Shown: one piece after another, positions 1-8,143 of the stretch
Position numbering within the stretch: position 1 is the stretch's first letter
How the letters are laid out: every line of letters begins with the position of its first letter
Assembly (NCBI RefSeq): GCF_018310345.1
Contig: NZ_JAGXBY010000002.1
Coordinates: forward strand, 789,318 to 853,317
Reading direction: 5' to 3'
Length of the DNA: 64,000 nt
Origin: Ornithinibacillus massiliensis
GTDB taxonomy: Bacteria; Bacillota; Bacilli; Bacillales; Amphibacillaceae
Program-made: the position numbers and the translations under genes
The notes under the pieces: generated by a model
What the model was told of the DNA's origin: nothing
The model's database searches: none
What the model saw: the letters and a program-made list of their open reading frames with translations, nothing else

Positions 1-46
1 CCATACCACTTGAGCTACCCGTTACGATTACCGTTTTCGTATTCAA
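1..46 (-). CDS. fadH: SDR-family oxidoreductase, N-terminal fragment cut by the window edge (probable FadH/2,4-dienoyl-CoA reductase)
   Basis: Only the first 15 codons are visible. A TTG start lies 7 nt after a GGGGGAG ribosome binding site and the product begins MNTKTVIVTGSSSGM, the first beta strand and TGxxxGMG dinucleotide-binding turn of short-chain dehydrogenases. In B. subtilis the SDR gene next to ykuE is fadH (ykuF), whose protein has the same TGGSSGMG start as far as I recall; here ykuE lies next door but divergent. The family assignment is safe; the FadH identity is inferred from context and the GMG turn. Confidence 0.6.
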   Translation of the reverse strand, partial: MNTKTVIVTGSSSGM

Positions 47-197
47 TTTTTTACTCCCCCTTACTTAATTCTTTATCTCTATAGTATTTCCATTTATCAA
101 AAAAGTCAAAATACCATTTTTTGTATTATCATGTCATACGTATTTTTGGAATAGGTATGTTATAATTTAAAAACATTATGTTCACGAAGGTGAAAGT

Positions 198-1049
198 ATG
201 AATAGAAGATCTTTTATAAAAAAACTATTAGCTGGTTCCCTTGCATTTTTTGGCATTAGTGGAGGTACATATTATTACGCAAGAAATGTTGAACCGGCAT
301 TGCTTACCGTACATAAAGAAACCATCCAATCCAAGAAAATACCGTCCTCATTTGATGGATTTAAAATCATTCAATTTTCCGATACGCATATTGGATTTCA
401 TTATACGCTTGATCAATTTCAAGAGCTAGTTAAGAAAATAAACGCTTTAGAACCCGATTTAATTGTTTTTACCGGTGATCTAGTAGATAAACCGAATCAA
501 TATAATTGGAATCCAAGACTTACTAATCTATTAAGTTCATTACATGCACCAAAGGGTAAGTTCTGGATATACGGCAATCACGATCATGGTGGCTACGGAA
601 CAGAAATTGTAAAAGAAGTCATGGGACAAGCCAATTTTCAATTATTAAAAAATAGTCACCATACCATCGAACAACAGGTTGACCGAATCCTTATCGCTGG
701 AATCGATGATGTTATGCTTGGACAGCCAAATCTTTCTAAAACATTAGAAAATACCAACCCTGATTTATTTACGATCCTTCTAGCCCACGAGCCTGATATT
801 GCAGATAAATCAATGGAATTCCCTGTCGATGTTCAACTATCAGGTCATAGTCATGGCGGACAGGTTAGACTACCTTTTGTTGGTCATCTTTATACACCGT
901 TATACGCGGAGAAATATGTAGAAGGAAAATATAGATTTGAATCTAGTAATCTCGACTTATATGTAAGTAGAGGCATTGGTACAACACGACTACCTTACCG
1001 GTTCCTTTGCAAACCAGAGATCACGTTGTTTACTTTAAAAACACAATAA
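198..1049 (+). CDS. ykuE: YkuE-like Tat-exported metallophosphoesterase
   Basis: 283-aa calcineurin-like phosphoesterase. The N-terminus carries a twin-arginine motif (NRRSFIK, residues 2-8) followed by a hydrophobic stretch, so export through the Tat pathway and action at the membrane or wall face is expected. Metal-binding motifs are complete: D62/H64 in SDTH, D94 in GDLVD, N127/H128 in GNHDH, H197 in AHEPD and H217/H219 in GHSHGG. B. subtilis YkuE is a Tat substrate of almost the same length with the same GNHDHGGYGT block. Start ATG follows GAAGGTGAA. The physiological substrate is not established from sequence; the fold also covers lipid pyrophosphatases. Confidence 0.88.
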   Translation: MNRRSFIKKLLAGSLAFFGISGGTYYYARNVEPALLTVHKETIQSKKIPSSFDGFKIIQFSDTHIGFHYTLDQFQELVKKINALEPDLIVFTGDLVDKPNQYNWNPRLTNLLSSLHAPKGKFWIYGNHDHGGYGTEIVKEVMGQANFQLLKNSHHTIEQQVDRILIAGIDDVMLGQPNLSKTLENTNPDLFTILLAHEPDIADKSMEFPVDVQLSGHSHGGQVRLPFVGHLYTPLYAEKYVEGKYRFESSNLDLYVSRGIGTTRLPYRFLCKPEITLFTLKTQ

Positions 1050-1052
1050 CCA

Positions 1053-1109
1053 GGCTCTTTCATACGGACAAATGCATATATTGTTATTAGTCCATTGATG
1101 AAAGGGAGC
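1053..1109 (+). promoter_or_regulatory. Stem-loop that could mask the ribosome binding site of the downstream small gene
   Basis: GCTCTTTCAT (1054-1063) pairs with ATGAAAGGGAGC (1098-1109) with a two-base bulge, and an inner GGAC/GTCC pair (1066-1069/1090-1093) extends the stem. The 3' arm contains the AGGGAG that serves as ribosome binding site for the gene at 1117. There is no T-run, so it is not an ordinary terminator. A translational control role is inference. Confidence 0.4.
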
Positions 1110-1116
1110 GTTATAG

Positions 1117-1335
1117 ATGACTACTCCATCTCTAGATTTTGAGTACTATACTGTAAATAATACAAACCAACTAGATGAACGATTTTTCCCAATTGTTCCA
1201 TTTCTAACCGGTTTAGTAATTGGACCATTATTATATCAAGCATTCAATCCATATTACAGCTATCCATATCCTCTACCATACCCAGTACCCGTTCCTTATT
1301 ATAATAGTTATGGGTATGGTACAAGTTATTATTAG
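1117..1335 (+). CDS. Small Tyr/Pro-rich protein of unknown function
   Basis: 72-aa protein. Residues 24-40 form a hydrophobic segment (PIVPFLTGLVIGPLL), and the C-terminal third is almost only Tyr, Pro, Ser, Gly and Asn (YPYPLPYPVPVPYYNSYGYG). Start ATG is preceded by AAGGGAG with normal spacing. Tyr/Pro-rich short proteins are common in spore coats of Bacillaceae, so a coat or inner-coat role is plausible, but no family is recognised. The ribosome binding site lies in a potential hairpin. It sits alone between ykuE and the Sco-type lipoprotein gene. Confidence 0.6.
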   Translation: MTTPSLDFEYYTVNNTNQLDERFFPIVPFLTGLVIGPLLYQAFNPYYSYPYPLPYPVPVPYYNSYGYGTSYY

Positions 1336-1400
1336 CTTCAATAAGTTATAATCTATAATAGATGGATTAGGCTTACTGATGACCTAAACCACACTTGGTG

Positions 1401-1493
1401 GCTAGAATTCAAACAGTGCTATGATAAACTGGATATAAACTAATGAGACCATAAGAAGTCCTACATCCAGTATAGGTCAGCAAGAATTCTAGC
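1401..1493. repeat. 93-nt imperfect inverted repeat (long hairpin) in an intergenic region
   Basis: GCTAGAATTC (1401-1410) is perfectly complementary to GAATTCTAGC (1484-1493). Inside it, 1418-1434 (beginning GCTATG, ending ACTGGAT) pairs imperfectly with 1465-1481 (beginning ATCCAGT, ending GTCAGC). The result is a nested stem of about 27 positions per arm. There is no coding frame and no T-run. It could be a small RNA, a miniature mobile element remnant or a DNA cruciform site. Confidence 0.55.
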
Positions 1494-1613
1494 TACTCAA
1501 CCCTATAGTTTATGCATCCTCTTGCTAGCTGTAACAGTTTATTCATAGTTTTCTTCACCTTTCCATGTTAGAATAAATGAAGATTGAATTTACATACAGT
1601 GGAGGATAATTAC

Positions 1614-2198
1614 ATGTTTAAAAAAATTCCCTTGTTCGTGCTATTTGGTTCCATTCTCTTGTTAGCTGCATGTGGCGGCAAACCTGAAGGTGATTTCTCT
1701 ATAGACGTAAAGGACTTTACCTACACAAACCAAGATGGTGAACAAGTAAGTAAAAATGATTTTGAAGGTAAAATCTGGATTGCCGATTTCATTTATACAA
1801 CCTGCTTAACCGAATGCCCTCAAATGACCTATAACAAGCAAAGAATTGAAAAGGCTTTAAAAGAAGAAGGTATTGAGGAAGTTGAATTTGTTTCCTTCAG
1901 TATAGATCCTGAAGTTGATACACCTGAAGTACTAAAAGAATATGGAGAAGTCCGGGGAATTGATTTCGCAAATGGTAATTGGACGTTTTTAACCGGTTAT
2001 GATTATGATACGATTAGGGAATTTGCGGTTTCCTCTTTTAAGACAATTGCTGAGGATATGAATGATGGTACATATGCACATGGTGTATCATTAACTATTG
2101 TAAACCCTGAAGGAAAAGCTATTAAGCAATATAATGGAATGTATTTAACAGAAGAAGAAATTGAAGAAGTTGTTGAATTCATTGATAGCATGTTATAA
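1614..2198 (+). CDS. ypmQ: SCO1/SenC-family lipoprotein (copper chaperone for cytochrome oxidase assembly)
   Basis: 194-aa lipoprotein with signal peptide and lipobox LAAC (C20). The thioredoxin-like Sco fold has the copper ligands C64 and C68 (CLTEC followed by P) and the distal H156 (YAHGVS). Sco proteins deliver copper to, or reduce, the CuA site of cytochrome c oxidase at the outer membrane face; B. subtilis YpmQ is the model. The ATG at 1614 is chosen over an upstream frame extension to 1584 because GGAGG sits 8 nt before it and the signal peptide starts there. A strong terminator follows. Confidence 0.88.
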   Translation: MFKKIPLFVLFGSILLLAACGGKPEGDFSIDVKDFTYTNQDGEQVSKNDFEGKIWIADFIYTTCLTECPQMTYNKQRIEKALKEEGIEEVEFVSFSIDPEVDTPEVLKEYGEVRGIDFANGNWTFLTGYDYDTIREFAVSSFKTIAEDMNDGTYAHGVSLTIVNPEGKAIKQYNGMYLTEEEIEEVVEFIDSML

Positions 2199-2226
2199 GA
2201 AGCCGAGACCCGGCTTCTTCATTTAT
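2197..2226 (+). terminator. Rho-independent terminator after the Sco-type gene
   Basis: AAGAAGCCG and CGGCTTCTT form a 9-bp stem with a five-base loop, starting within the stop codon, followed by a T/A-rich tail. Confidence 0.85.
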
Positions 2227-2298
2227 TAATTGAAAGTGGACAAGCTTTGCGATACTATAAAAAGAAATACAAGAGGAAGATGGAAAGGAGGTTTGTCG

Positions 2299-2769
2299 AT
2301 GCCAAATAGTGAAACGGTTTCTTTGCGTGATTTGGCCAGAGCTATTTATACGGTTAATCGTCATGCCAAAACTGCTCCCGAACCACAACATCTATACTTC
2401 ATTAAGAAAGAAACCATTAAACAATTATTAAAGGAAAAACGGGCAAAAAAAATCGGGTTGCATTTCTCCGATCATCCCAAACTTAGTAACCAGCATTCAA
2501 CCCTCTTAGTTAAGGTGGATGACTATTACTTTCATATCCCTCCAACGAAGGAAGACTTCCAGGAACTTAAACATTTAGGATCACTCGATCAAAATTATCG
2601 AAATCCCCAAACAAAAATGTCATTATCACAAGCAAAGAAAATAATCTATCAATATATTGACTATAAACCAGTCAATCATAAGCAAAAAAGAAGACAATAC
2701 AATTCCTCTTACTTTACGCCGTCTTCTTTAGGTAAAATGGAATGGCCACCTAAGAAAAACTTTCGATGA
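2299..2769 (+). CDS. ykyB: YkyB-like conserved protein
   Basis: 156-aa basic cytosolic protein. The stretches AVYTVNRHAKTAP-like (here AIYTVNRHAKTAPEPQHLYF), KKIGLHFS and DDYYFHIPPTKEDF match B. subtilis YkyB as I remember it. Function is unknown. The open frame extends upstream to 2230, but the ATG at 2299 is preceded by GGAAAGGAGG with ideal spacing and begins the conserved region. In B. subtilis ykyB lies in the same neighbourhood as patA, ykuE and fadH, which agrees with this window. Confidence 0.8.
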   Translation: MPNSETVSLRDLARAIYTVNRHAKTAPEPQHLYFIKKETIKQLLKEKRAKKIGLHFSDHPKLSNQHSTLLVKVDDYYFHIPPTKEDFQELKHLGSLDQNYRNPQTKMSLSQAKKIIYQYIDYKPVNHKQKRRQYNSSYFTPSSLGKMEWPPKKNFR

Positions 2770-2793
2770 GTTTATAATATCCATAAACAGAGC

Positions 2794-2827
2794 AATCCTC
2801 ATAGTGAGAACTATGAGGATTTTTGGT
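2794..2827 (+). terminator. Rho-independent terminator after ykyB
   Basis: Twelve-base perfect stem AATCCTCATAGT/ACTATGAGGATT with a GAGA loop followed by TTTTGGTTT. Confidence 0.9.
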
Positions 2828-2914
2828 TTCGTTGGATTTAGCATAACTTTTAGAAAATATGATTTGATAATAGAATTTATTAATTTATTCTTTACGAGCA
2901 GGCCAAACTAAATT

Positions 2915-3085
2915 TCGCGCGGCTTTACTTACCTTTCGCGCGACAAAAACTACACTTCGCGAGTCCTTGCCACTCCCGCGCGATTTCTGCCTCCTGACGC
3001 GCGATTTCTCTTCTTCCCCGCAACTTCTGCCTCCTGTCGCACTATTGTTTTACTTTCCGTACGACATCCTCCACCGCACGCGCGA
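2915..3085. repeat. Array of degenerate TCGCGCGA octamers at 21-bp spacing (array 1)
   Basis: Between the ykyB terminator and the 3' end of the convergent gene ending at 3116. Octamers start at 2915, 2936, 2957, 2976, 2997, 3016, 3037, 3057 and 3078 (steps 21, 21, 19, 21, 19, 21, 20, 21). The first two read TCGCGCGG and TCGCGCGA; those at 3016, 3037 and 3057 are degenerate. Most spacers are pyrimidine-rich on the plus strand. The same element, better preserved, recurs at 54951-55205. This accounts for the 345-bp stretch 2770-3115, which has no gene; frames open across it are low-complexity and lack ribosome binding sites. Confidence 0.85.
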
Positions 3086-3115
3086 ATATAGTGCTCCCTA
3101 TGTAACACGTCTCTT

Positions 3116-3478
3116 CTATACTTTCTTCCTCCTCTGTTTCATTCCCTTAAATACATGCATTACACATAACACAAGACCGAATATCGCTAATACTTGTAAG
3201 GAGATTTTAAACAATTCATAAGTTAACATTTCTATATCGCCTATAAATAACACCACTATAAAGAAAATGACGATAAATGCTAGACCGCTTAGTATGTAAT
3301 TTAATAGCCTTTCAGATTTTAATGATATGAGAATTAGAGCAATTGGTCGTATAATAAAATAACAACCTAGAATTCCCAAAAAAATGAACAGCGTAAAAAA
3401 AGCCTCTTCTGATATTCCAAAAGATTGTAATTGTGATATATTGATCCAATTTATTCCCCAGATATATTCCATCAACAT
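3116..3478 (-). CDS. Small integral membrane protein, unknown function
   Basis: 120-aa protein with three predicted membrane segments (about residues 26-52, 62-80 and 88-110) and a basic C-terminus (KGMKQRRKKV). Start ATG has AGAGGTG upstream; a second ATG two codons later is equally possible. No family is recognised. It is convergent with ykyB across the CGCG repeat array and divergent from the EamA transporter gene. Confidence 0.6.
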   Translation of the reverse strand: MLMEYIWGINWINISQLQSFGISEEAFFTLFIFLGILGCYFIIRPIALILISLKSERLLNYILSGLAFIVIFFIVVLFIGDIEMLTYELFKISLQVLAIFGLVLCVMHVFKGMKQRRKKV

Positions 3479-3623
3479 CTACCATTCACCTCTGCACCCT
3501 CTATTATTATCCATTCTAAACGAACTATGAGAAAACTATACTCCCCTTCTCTTATTTAGCTTATTTTTCACTAATTTTGCTATAATTGATATAGTAATGA
3601 ATCATGTAGAGGTGGTATGATGG

Positions 3624-4511
3624 TTGAATAAAGCAGTTATATGGATAATAGTAGGTGCAGCATTATGGGGGACCATTGGTTGGTTTGTAAAGAATTTATA
3701 TATGTACGGTTTTACACCAATGGAAGTTGTCACACTTCGAGTAACATCAACTGCTATTCTTTTAGTAAGTTATGTATTATATCATTCTCCTAAAGCATTA
3801 AAACTACATTCTTTTTCAGATGTAAAATACTTCATCGGTACAGGGATTTTTAGTATTATATTTTTTAATTACTGTATGTTCATGGCCATTGATTTATCTA
3901 CCATTCCAATTGCAACAGCTTTACTTTATACGGCTCCTGCCTTTGTTACCATCTTATCTTTTTTCTTATTCAAGGAAACTTTCACAAGTCGAAAAGTACT
4001 CTCCCTGATGGGCACTATAGCTGGAACAAGCTTCGTAGTTGGACTGTTACCTAGCAATTTAAGTGCCATCCCATATCAAAGTATTCTATTTGGAGTTGGC
4101 TCTGGTATTGGATATGCTTTATATAGTATTTTTAGCAAATACGCGTTAACCAAATATACTAGTCTAAGCATAACAGCCTTTACATTTATTATTGCTACCG
4201 TTACATTATTACCGTTCTTTCCCTATAGTGAAAAGCTAACAATATTAACGGAACCGGCGGTGCTTTTTTATGCGTTTGGACTAGGACTTTTTCCAACGGC
4301 TATTGCGTATATTGTCTATACACACGGCTTGAAAAAAACCGAAGCATCTAAGGCATCTATTCTATCAACCATTGAGCCGGTAGTTGCAACTTTTATCGGC
4401 ATTTTAGTATTTCATGAATCGTTTACATTTGTACAGATGTTAGGTATGGCGCTTATTATAAGTTCGGTTATTCTCATGCAAACCAACCCAAGAAAATCTT
4501 TACAAACTTAA
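3624..4511 (+). CDS. EamA/DMT-family transporter
   Basis: 295-aa protein with ten hydrophobic segments in two repeated halves, each ending in the EamA pattern (second half: LSTIEPVVATFIGILVFHESFT, positions about 253-274, split here for reference by PVVATF). DMT transporters export or import metabolites and amino acids; the substrate cannot be read from sequence. The TTG start at 3624 follows AGAGGTGG by about 9 nt; the nearby ATGs are out of frame. It is 29 nt upstream of patA, so the two may form an operon and the carrier could handle an amino acid or precursor linked to PatA. That link is inference. Confidence 0.82.
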   Translation: MNKAVIWIIVGAALWGTIGWFVKNLYMYGFTPMEVVTLRVTSTAILLVSYVLYHSPKALKLHSFSDVKYFIGTGIFSIIFFNYCMFMAIDLSTIPIATALLYTAPAFVTILSFFLFKETFTSRKVLSLMGTIAGTSFVVGLLPSNLSAIPYQSILFGVGSGIGYALYSIFSKYALTKYTSLSITAFTFIIATVTLLPFFPYSEKLTILTEPAVLFYAFGLGLFPTAIAYIVYTHGLKKTEASKASILSTIEPVVATFIGILVFHESFTFVQMLGMALIISSVILMQTNPRKSLQT

Positions 4512-4540
4512 CTAATCATCAAACAACCTGGAGGAAGACC

Positions 4541-5704
4541 ATGGAGCATTTATTAAATCAACAAGTTAAAACAATAGAAATATCTGGAATACGAAAGTTC
4601 TTTAACATGGTAACAGATGTTGAGGATGTTGTGTCACTTACGATTGGGCAACCAGACTTCTATACCCCCGAACATATAAAGGAAGCTTCTATTAAAGCAG
4701 TAAAAACTAATAAAACGACCTACACGAGTAACGCTGGCATTATCGAATTAAGAAGGGCAATAGCACATTATTATGAAACGAATTATCATGTTAGCTTCCA
4801 TCCCGAAGATGAAATCATCGTTACTACGGGAGCATCCCAAGGGATAGATATTGTGCTTCGAACTATTTTAAATCCGGGTGACGAGGTAATACTCCCTGCT
4901 CCCATCTATCCTGGTTATGAGCCATTGATTACACTGGCAGGAGCGAAAACGGTTCATGTTGATACTTCTAACCACCAATTTAAAATGACGAAGGAGCTAT
5001 TAAAGCAAGCTATAACAGATAACACAAAATGTATTGTTCTCCCCTATCCATCTAATCCTACTGGAGTCTCTTTAACTCATTCAGAATTAAAAGAGCTCGT
5101 AGACGTATTAAAAGACAAGAATATATTTATACTAGCTGATGAGATATATAGTGAATTAGTTTATGATTTTGACCATACATCAATTGCGAGCTTTCAAGAA
5201 GTTGCAAATCGTACAATAGTCATTAACGGCGTTTCCAAATCTCATTCGATGACTGGATTTAGGATAGGTTATGTCCTTGCACCGAGATGGCTTACCGCAC
5301 ATCTATTAAAAGTTCATCAATACAATGTTGCTTGCGCCTCTTCTATCAGTCAATACGCAGCCTTGGAGGCCTTAACACACGGAATTGATGATCCTCCAAA
5401 AATGAAAGAGGTTTATGTAAAAAGAAGAGATTATGTATATGATCGTTTTTCTAATATGGGGATTTCTGCTAACAAACCGAACGGAGCTTTCTATTTATTT
5501 CCGAATATTTCAAAGCCTGGTATGTCCTCCTTGGAATTAGGGGTAGACATAGTTAGAAAAGGGAAAGTAGCATTAGTACCAGGGGGAAGTTTTTCAGAGT
5601 ATGGAGAGCAGTATATGAGGTTATCTTACGCATATGATTTCACCACTTTAGAAAAAGGCCTCAATCGTCTTGAGGAGTATTTCTATCGATATATTAAAGG
5701 CTAA
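4541..5704 (+). CDS. patA: PatA-like class I/II aminotransferase (N-acetyl-LL-diaminopimelate aminotransferase type)
   Basis: 387-aa PLP enzyme. PLP lysine K233 in NGVSKSHSMTG, D200 in LADEIYSE, N172 in PYPSNPTG, and the substrate-carboxylate arginine in MRLSYAY near the C-terminus are all present. The start MEHLLN and the block EISGIRKF match B. subtilis PatA, which acts in the acetylated diaminopimelate/lysine pathway and supplies peptidoglycan precursors. Ribosome binding site GGAGGAAG. Probably cotranscribed with the EamA gene upstream. The exact amino acid specificity is inferred from similarity only. Confidence 0.88.
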   Translation: MEHLLNQQVKTIEISGIRKFFNMVTDVEDVVSLTIGQPDFYTPEHIKEASIKAVKTNKTTYTSNAGIIELRRAIAHYYETNYHVSFHPEDEIIVTTGASQGIDIVLRTILNPGDEVILPAPIYPGYEPLITLAGAKTVHVDTSNHQFKMTKELLKQAITDNTKCIVLPYPSNPTGVSLTHSELKELVDVLKDKNIFILADEIYSELVYDFDHTSIASFQEVANRTIVINGVSKSHSMTGFRIGYVLAPRWLTAHLLKVHQYNVACASSISQYAALEALTHGIDDPPKMKEVYVKRRDYVYDRFSNMGISANKPNGAFYLFPNISKPGMSSLELGVDIVRKGKVALVPGGSFSEYGEQYMRLSYAYDFTTLEKGLNRLEEYFYRYIKG

Positions 5705-5758
5705 GTTTAGATGGGATATTCATCACTTAGGATATCCCTCCTATTAGCCACTTTATCC

Positions 5759-5932
5759 TTATCTGGTCATATTCTTTTCATTTTTCACTTTTTCATAGAT
5801 ATTTAATAATCGATCTAGCTCTTGACTAAGTGCTATGGATTCTAAACTTGTTATTCCTTGCGTTAAGGCAACAGAACTCATTTTATTACGTAATTTTTCT
5901 ATTTCTTTTAGGAGCTTGTCTGTTTCACACAA
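5759..5932 (-). CDS. Spo0E-like aspartyl-phosphate phosphatase
   Basis: 57-aa helical hairpin protein with the family signature SQELDRLLNIYEK near the C-terminus, where Spo0E has SQELD. Members dephosphorylate Spo0A-P and delay sporulation. Longest frame begins with a TTG at 5941, but that codon is only 2 nt from GGAGG; the TTG at 5932 (MCETDKLLKEIEKL) lies 11 nt from it and is the better start. Its 3' end faces patA. Confidence 0.82.
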   Translation of the reverse strand: MCETDKLLKEIEKLRNKMSSVALTQGITSLESIALSQELDRLLNIYEKVKNEKNMTR

Positions 5933-6112
5933 AATTAACAAAACCTCCTTTTCTATTTCTATTAATTTAGCATAAATAGGCTTTTTTTAACAATGAAATA
6001 CCAACTCTTTTTTAAGTATCAAAAATTTACACTGATTTACCTTTATTCTTGCTATAATAAATATAGCTGAAATACATAATAGAACTTTTTTTAGTTGAAA
6101 GGAATGTCTTCT

Positions 6113-6637
6113 TTGACCGAAGTAAAACAAAAAAATGAATGGAAAGAATGGGGCAAAGCAATATTAATTGCCGTTGTTCTAGCCTTCTTATTACGCACAT
6201 TTGTATTCGCAACTTCCATCGTAGAAGGTGATAGCATGGACCCTACGCTTCAAGATGGAGAGCGTGTTATATTTAATAAATTTGTTTATTTGATTAACGA
6301 ACCAAATCGTGGAGACATTGTAATTATTCATCGTCCTGAGAAGAATTACGTAAAAAGAATTATAGGGTTACCTGGTGAAACAATTGAGATTAAGGACCAT
6401 AAATTATACATCAATAATAAGCTTCATAATCAAACGTTTCTAACAGAGGATGCTAAGAATCACACGGGTAATTATGGTCCGATTACAGTACCAAAAGGAA
6501 GATATTTTGTTATGGGGGATAACAGGTCCATCAGCAAAGATTCAAGAAATGGGCTTGGATTTATCATGGAAGATGAAATTATCGGTAGATCTGAGTTTAT
6601 CTTTTATCCCTTTAATGAAATAGCGAAAACACGATAA
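6113..6637 (+). CDS. lepB: Type I signal peptidase
   Basis: 174-aa membrane-anchored serine protease of the Sip type. One N-terminal membrane segment (about 15-34), catalytic S41 in EGDSMDPTL, catalytic K81 in VKRIIGLPGE, and the GDNRSISKDSR box are intact. It removes signal peptides from exported proteins at the outer membrane face. The TTG at 6113 is chosen because GAAAGGA lies about 9 nt upstream; the ATG at 6104 abuts that site and the TTG at 6095 precedes it. A strong hairpin terminator follows. Confidence 0.9.
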   Translation: MTEVKQKNEWKEWGKAILIAVVLAFLLRTFVFATSIVEGDSMDPTLQDGERVIFNKFVYLINEPNRGDIVIIHRPEKNYVKRIIGLPGETIEIKDHKLYINNKLHNQTFLTEDAKNHTGNYGPITVPKGRYFVMGDNRSISKDSRNGLGFIMEDEIIGRSEFIFYPFNEIAKTR

Positions 6638-6658
6638 ACCATAATTATGAAATATGGA

Positions 6659-6704
6659 AGGTTGTCTTTTTAGTACATGGGCTAAAAAGACAACCTATTT
6701 TTTG
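6659..6704 (+). terminator. Rho-independent terminator after signal peptidase gene
   Basis: Fifteen-base stem AGGTTGTCTTTTTAG/CTAAAAAGACAACCT, loop TACATGGG, tail ATTTTTTGTTT. Its minus-strand side lies just downstream of the small gene ending at 6709 and may serve both. Confidence 0.92.
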
Positions 6705-6708
6705 TTTA

Positions 6709-6792
6709 TTATTTCTCGTTATCTAATATACAGCTTCCAATAAAGTACAATAAAATTACAAAACATAATATACCAAAGTATGTTTCAAACAT
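6709..6792 (-). CDS. 27-aa single-pass membrane micropeptide
   Basis: Start ATG 8 nt after GGAGGTG, product MFETYFGILCFVILLYFIGS followed by CILDNEK. One hydrophobic helix from residue 5 to 23 with a short acidic/basic tail. The excellent ribosome binding site and clean terminator context argue that it is translated. It resembles in size the small helper subunits of membrane complexes, but no specific family is recognised. Confidence 0.6.
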   Translation of the reverse strand: MFETYFGILCFVILLYFIGSCILDNEK

Positions 6793-6964
6793 AGTGAAGC
6801 ACCTCCTAGAATTTATTATATGTATTATTTCACTATTATAAAAATACACTAGCCTTTTATATCATACCACATATGCCCCCTAATTAAAGAGAAATGTGAT
6901 AAGATATATGTAAAAATAATGACGAAGTTAATCGAAATAAAAGAGAAAGCAGGTGAATATTTTG

Positions 6965-8122
6965 TTGCATTGCCCAAAATGTGGCTCCATCGTAAAAGAA
7001 GAGGAATTATACTGTGTAAGCTGTGGTGTAGAATTACCTAATGATATTCACTTACGTTCTATAAATAATAAGAAATTCAATAAAATATGGTTTATACCAA
7101 TCATAACCATCTTCATCACGTTATTAGCCAATAATCTTTTTTATAATTTTCTACAAAATCAATCCTCACAAGCAATAAAGCATTACGAGCTTGGAGCGAA
7201 GAGTCTTGAAGCAGGAGACTATGAAGCAGCAAACATGTATTTTACACTTGCCTTGAAAGAAAAGCCAAATTTTAATCAAGGTGAAGTTGCATTAGAGTTT
7301 ATTCAAAAAACATCCGATATTACCTCTTTATTAGAGGAAGCTAATCAGGAATTAGAGAATAATGAATTTCAAACTGCACTTACTTTAATTAGTCAAGCAG
7401 AATCATCTTTAACAAACTTCAATGGAATAGCAACCACTGATCTAGTAGATGAGATAGTATCTTTTCGTGATCATGTTAAAATCGAACAACTGAAAAGCAT
7501 ATTGAATCAAAATCCATCTGTTGATGAGTTGAAGGTATTACTTTGGGAAGCAGATGCGATAAAAAACAATGAAGCAACGGAAATCACTGACACTATCCGG
7601 AACCAAATCGTTGAATTCATCTTCACAGAAGCCAGTAAACAACTAAGCGAAAATCAGTTCAGTGATGCTTTATTTATAGTGGATGACGGGCTAAAGTATG
7701 CCCCAAATTCAGAAAAGCTCCAAAGTCTTAAAACAACAATAGAGAAAGAGAAGGTTTCATTTGAGGTTACACAACAGCAGCGTATTCAACAGGCAATCGA
7801 TACAGCTGAAGAGGAACGAGAAATGAACGAAACAGATGCTATTGAATTAACATCAATTAAACTGGAAAATGATGACCATGGGAACTTAGTAGTTAAAGGT
7901 GAAGTAACGAGTGTGGCAACCATTCCAATTAGTTCCATTCAAGTTGAATATTCCCTACTGACGAAGGATACAGAATTTCTCTCGAATAGTGTTTACGTTT
8001 ATCCAGATACTCTATATCCTAATGAAAATGGAAAATTTGAATTTACCCATTATGATATAGGCAAGGATGTTAAGAAATTCGATGTCAAGGTATCCAAAAT
8101 CACCTGGTATACAAATTATTAA
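6965..8122 (+). CDS. Zinc-ribbon, TPR-containing membrane protein
   Basis: 385-aa protein. It begins MHCPKCGS with a second CVSC pair at about residue 16-19, forming a cytosolic zinc ribbon. One membrane segment follows (about 41-57). The external part has TPR-like helices (SLEAGDYEAANMYFTLALKE and ENQFSDALFIVDDGL) and a C-terminal beta-rich domain near 290-385 resembling FxLYD-type extracellular modules. GTG 6953 opens the frame, but AGGTGA at 6951-6956 is better placed for TTG 6965, which also starts the zinc ribbon cleanly. It precedes an HtrA-like protease by 21 nt, so the two are likely one operon; a role in envelope stress sensing is inference. Confidence 0.65.
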   Translation: MHCPKCGSIVKEEELYCVSCGVELPNDIHLRSINNKKFNKIWFIPIITIFITLLANNLFYNFLQNQSSQAIKHYELGAKSLEAGDYEAANMYFTLALKEKPNFNQGEVALEFIQKTSDITSLLEEANQELENNEFQTALTLISQAESSLTNFNGIATTDLVDEIVSFRDHVKIEQLKSILNQNPSVDELKVLLWEADAIKNNEATEITDTIRNQIVEFIFTEASKQLSENQFSDALFIVDDGLKYAPNSEKLQSLKTTIEKEKVSFEVTQQQRIQQAIDTAEEEREMNETDAIELTSIKLENDDHGNLVVKGEVTSVATIPISSIQVEYSLLTKDTEFLSNSVYVYPDTLYPNENGKFEFTHYDIGKDVKKFDVKVSKITWYTNY

Positions 8123-8143
8123 ATACTCTATTGGAGTGAAACT

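Noticed and set aside
2967..3221. 84-codon plus-strand frame
   Set aside because: It runs through the degenerate CGCG array into the antisense of the membrane protein gene at 3116 and has no ribosome binding site.
6027..6212. Minus-strand 61-codon frame over the signal peptidase start
   Set aside because: No ribosome binding site and it is antisense to a clear gene.
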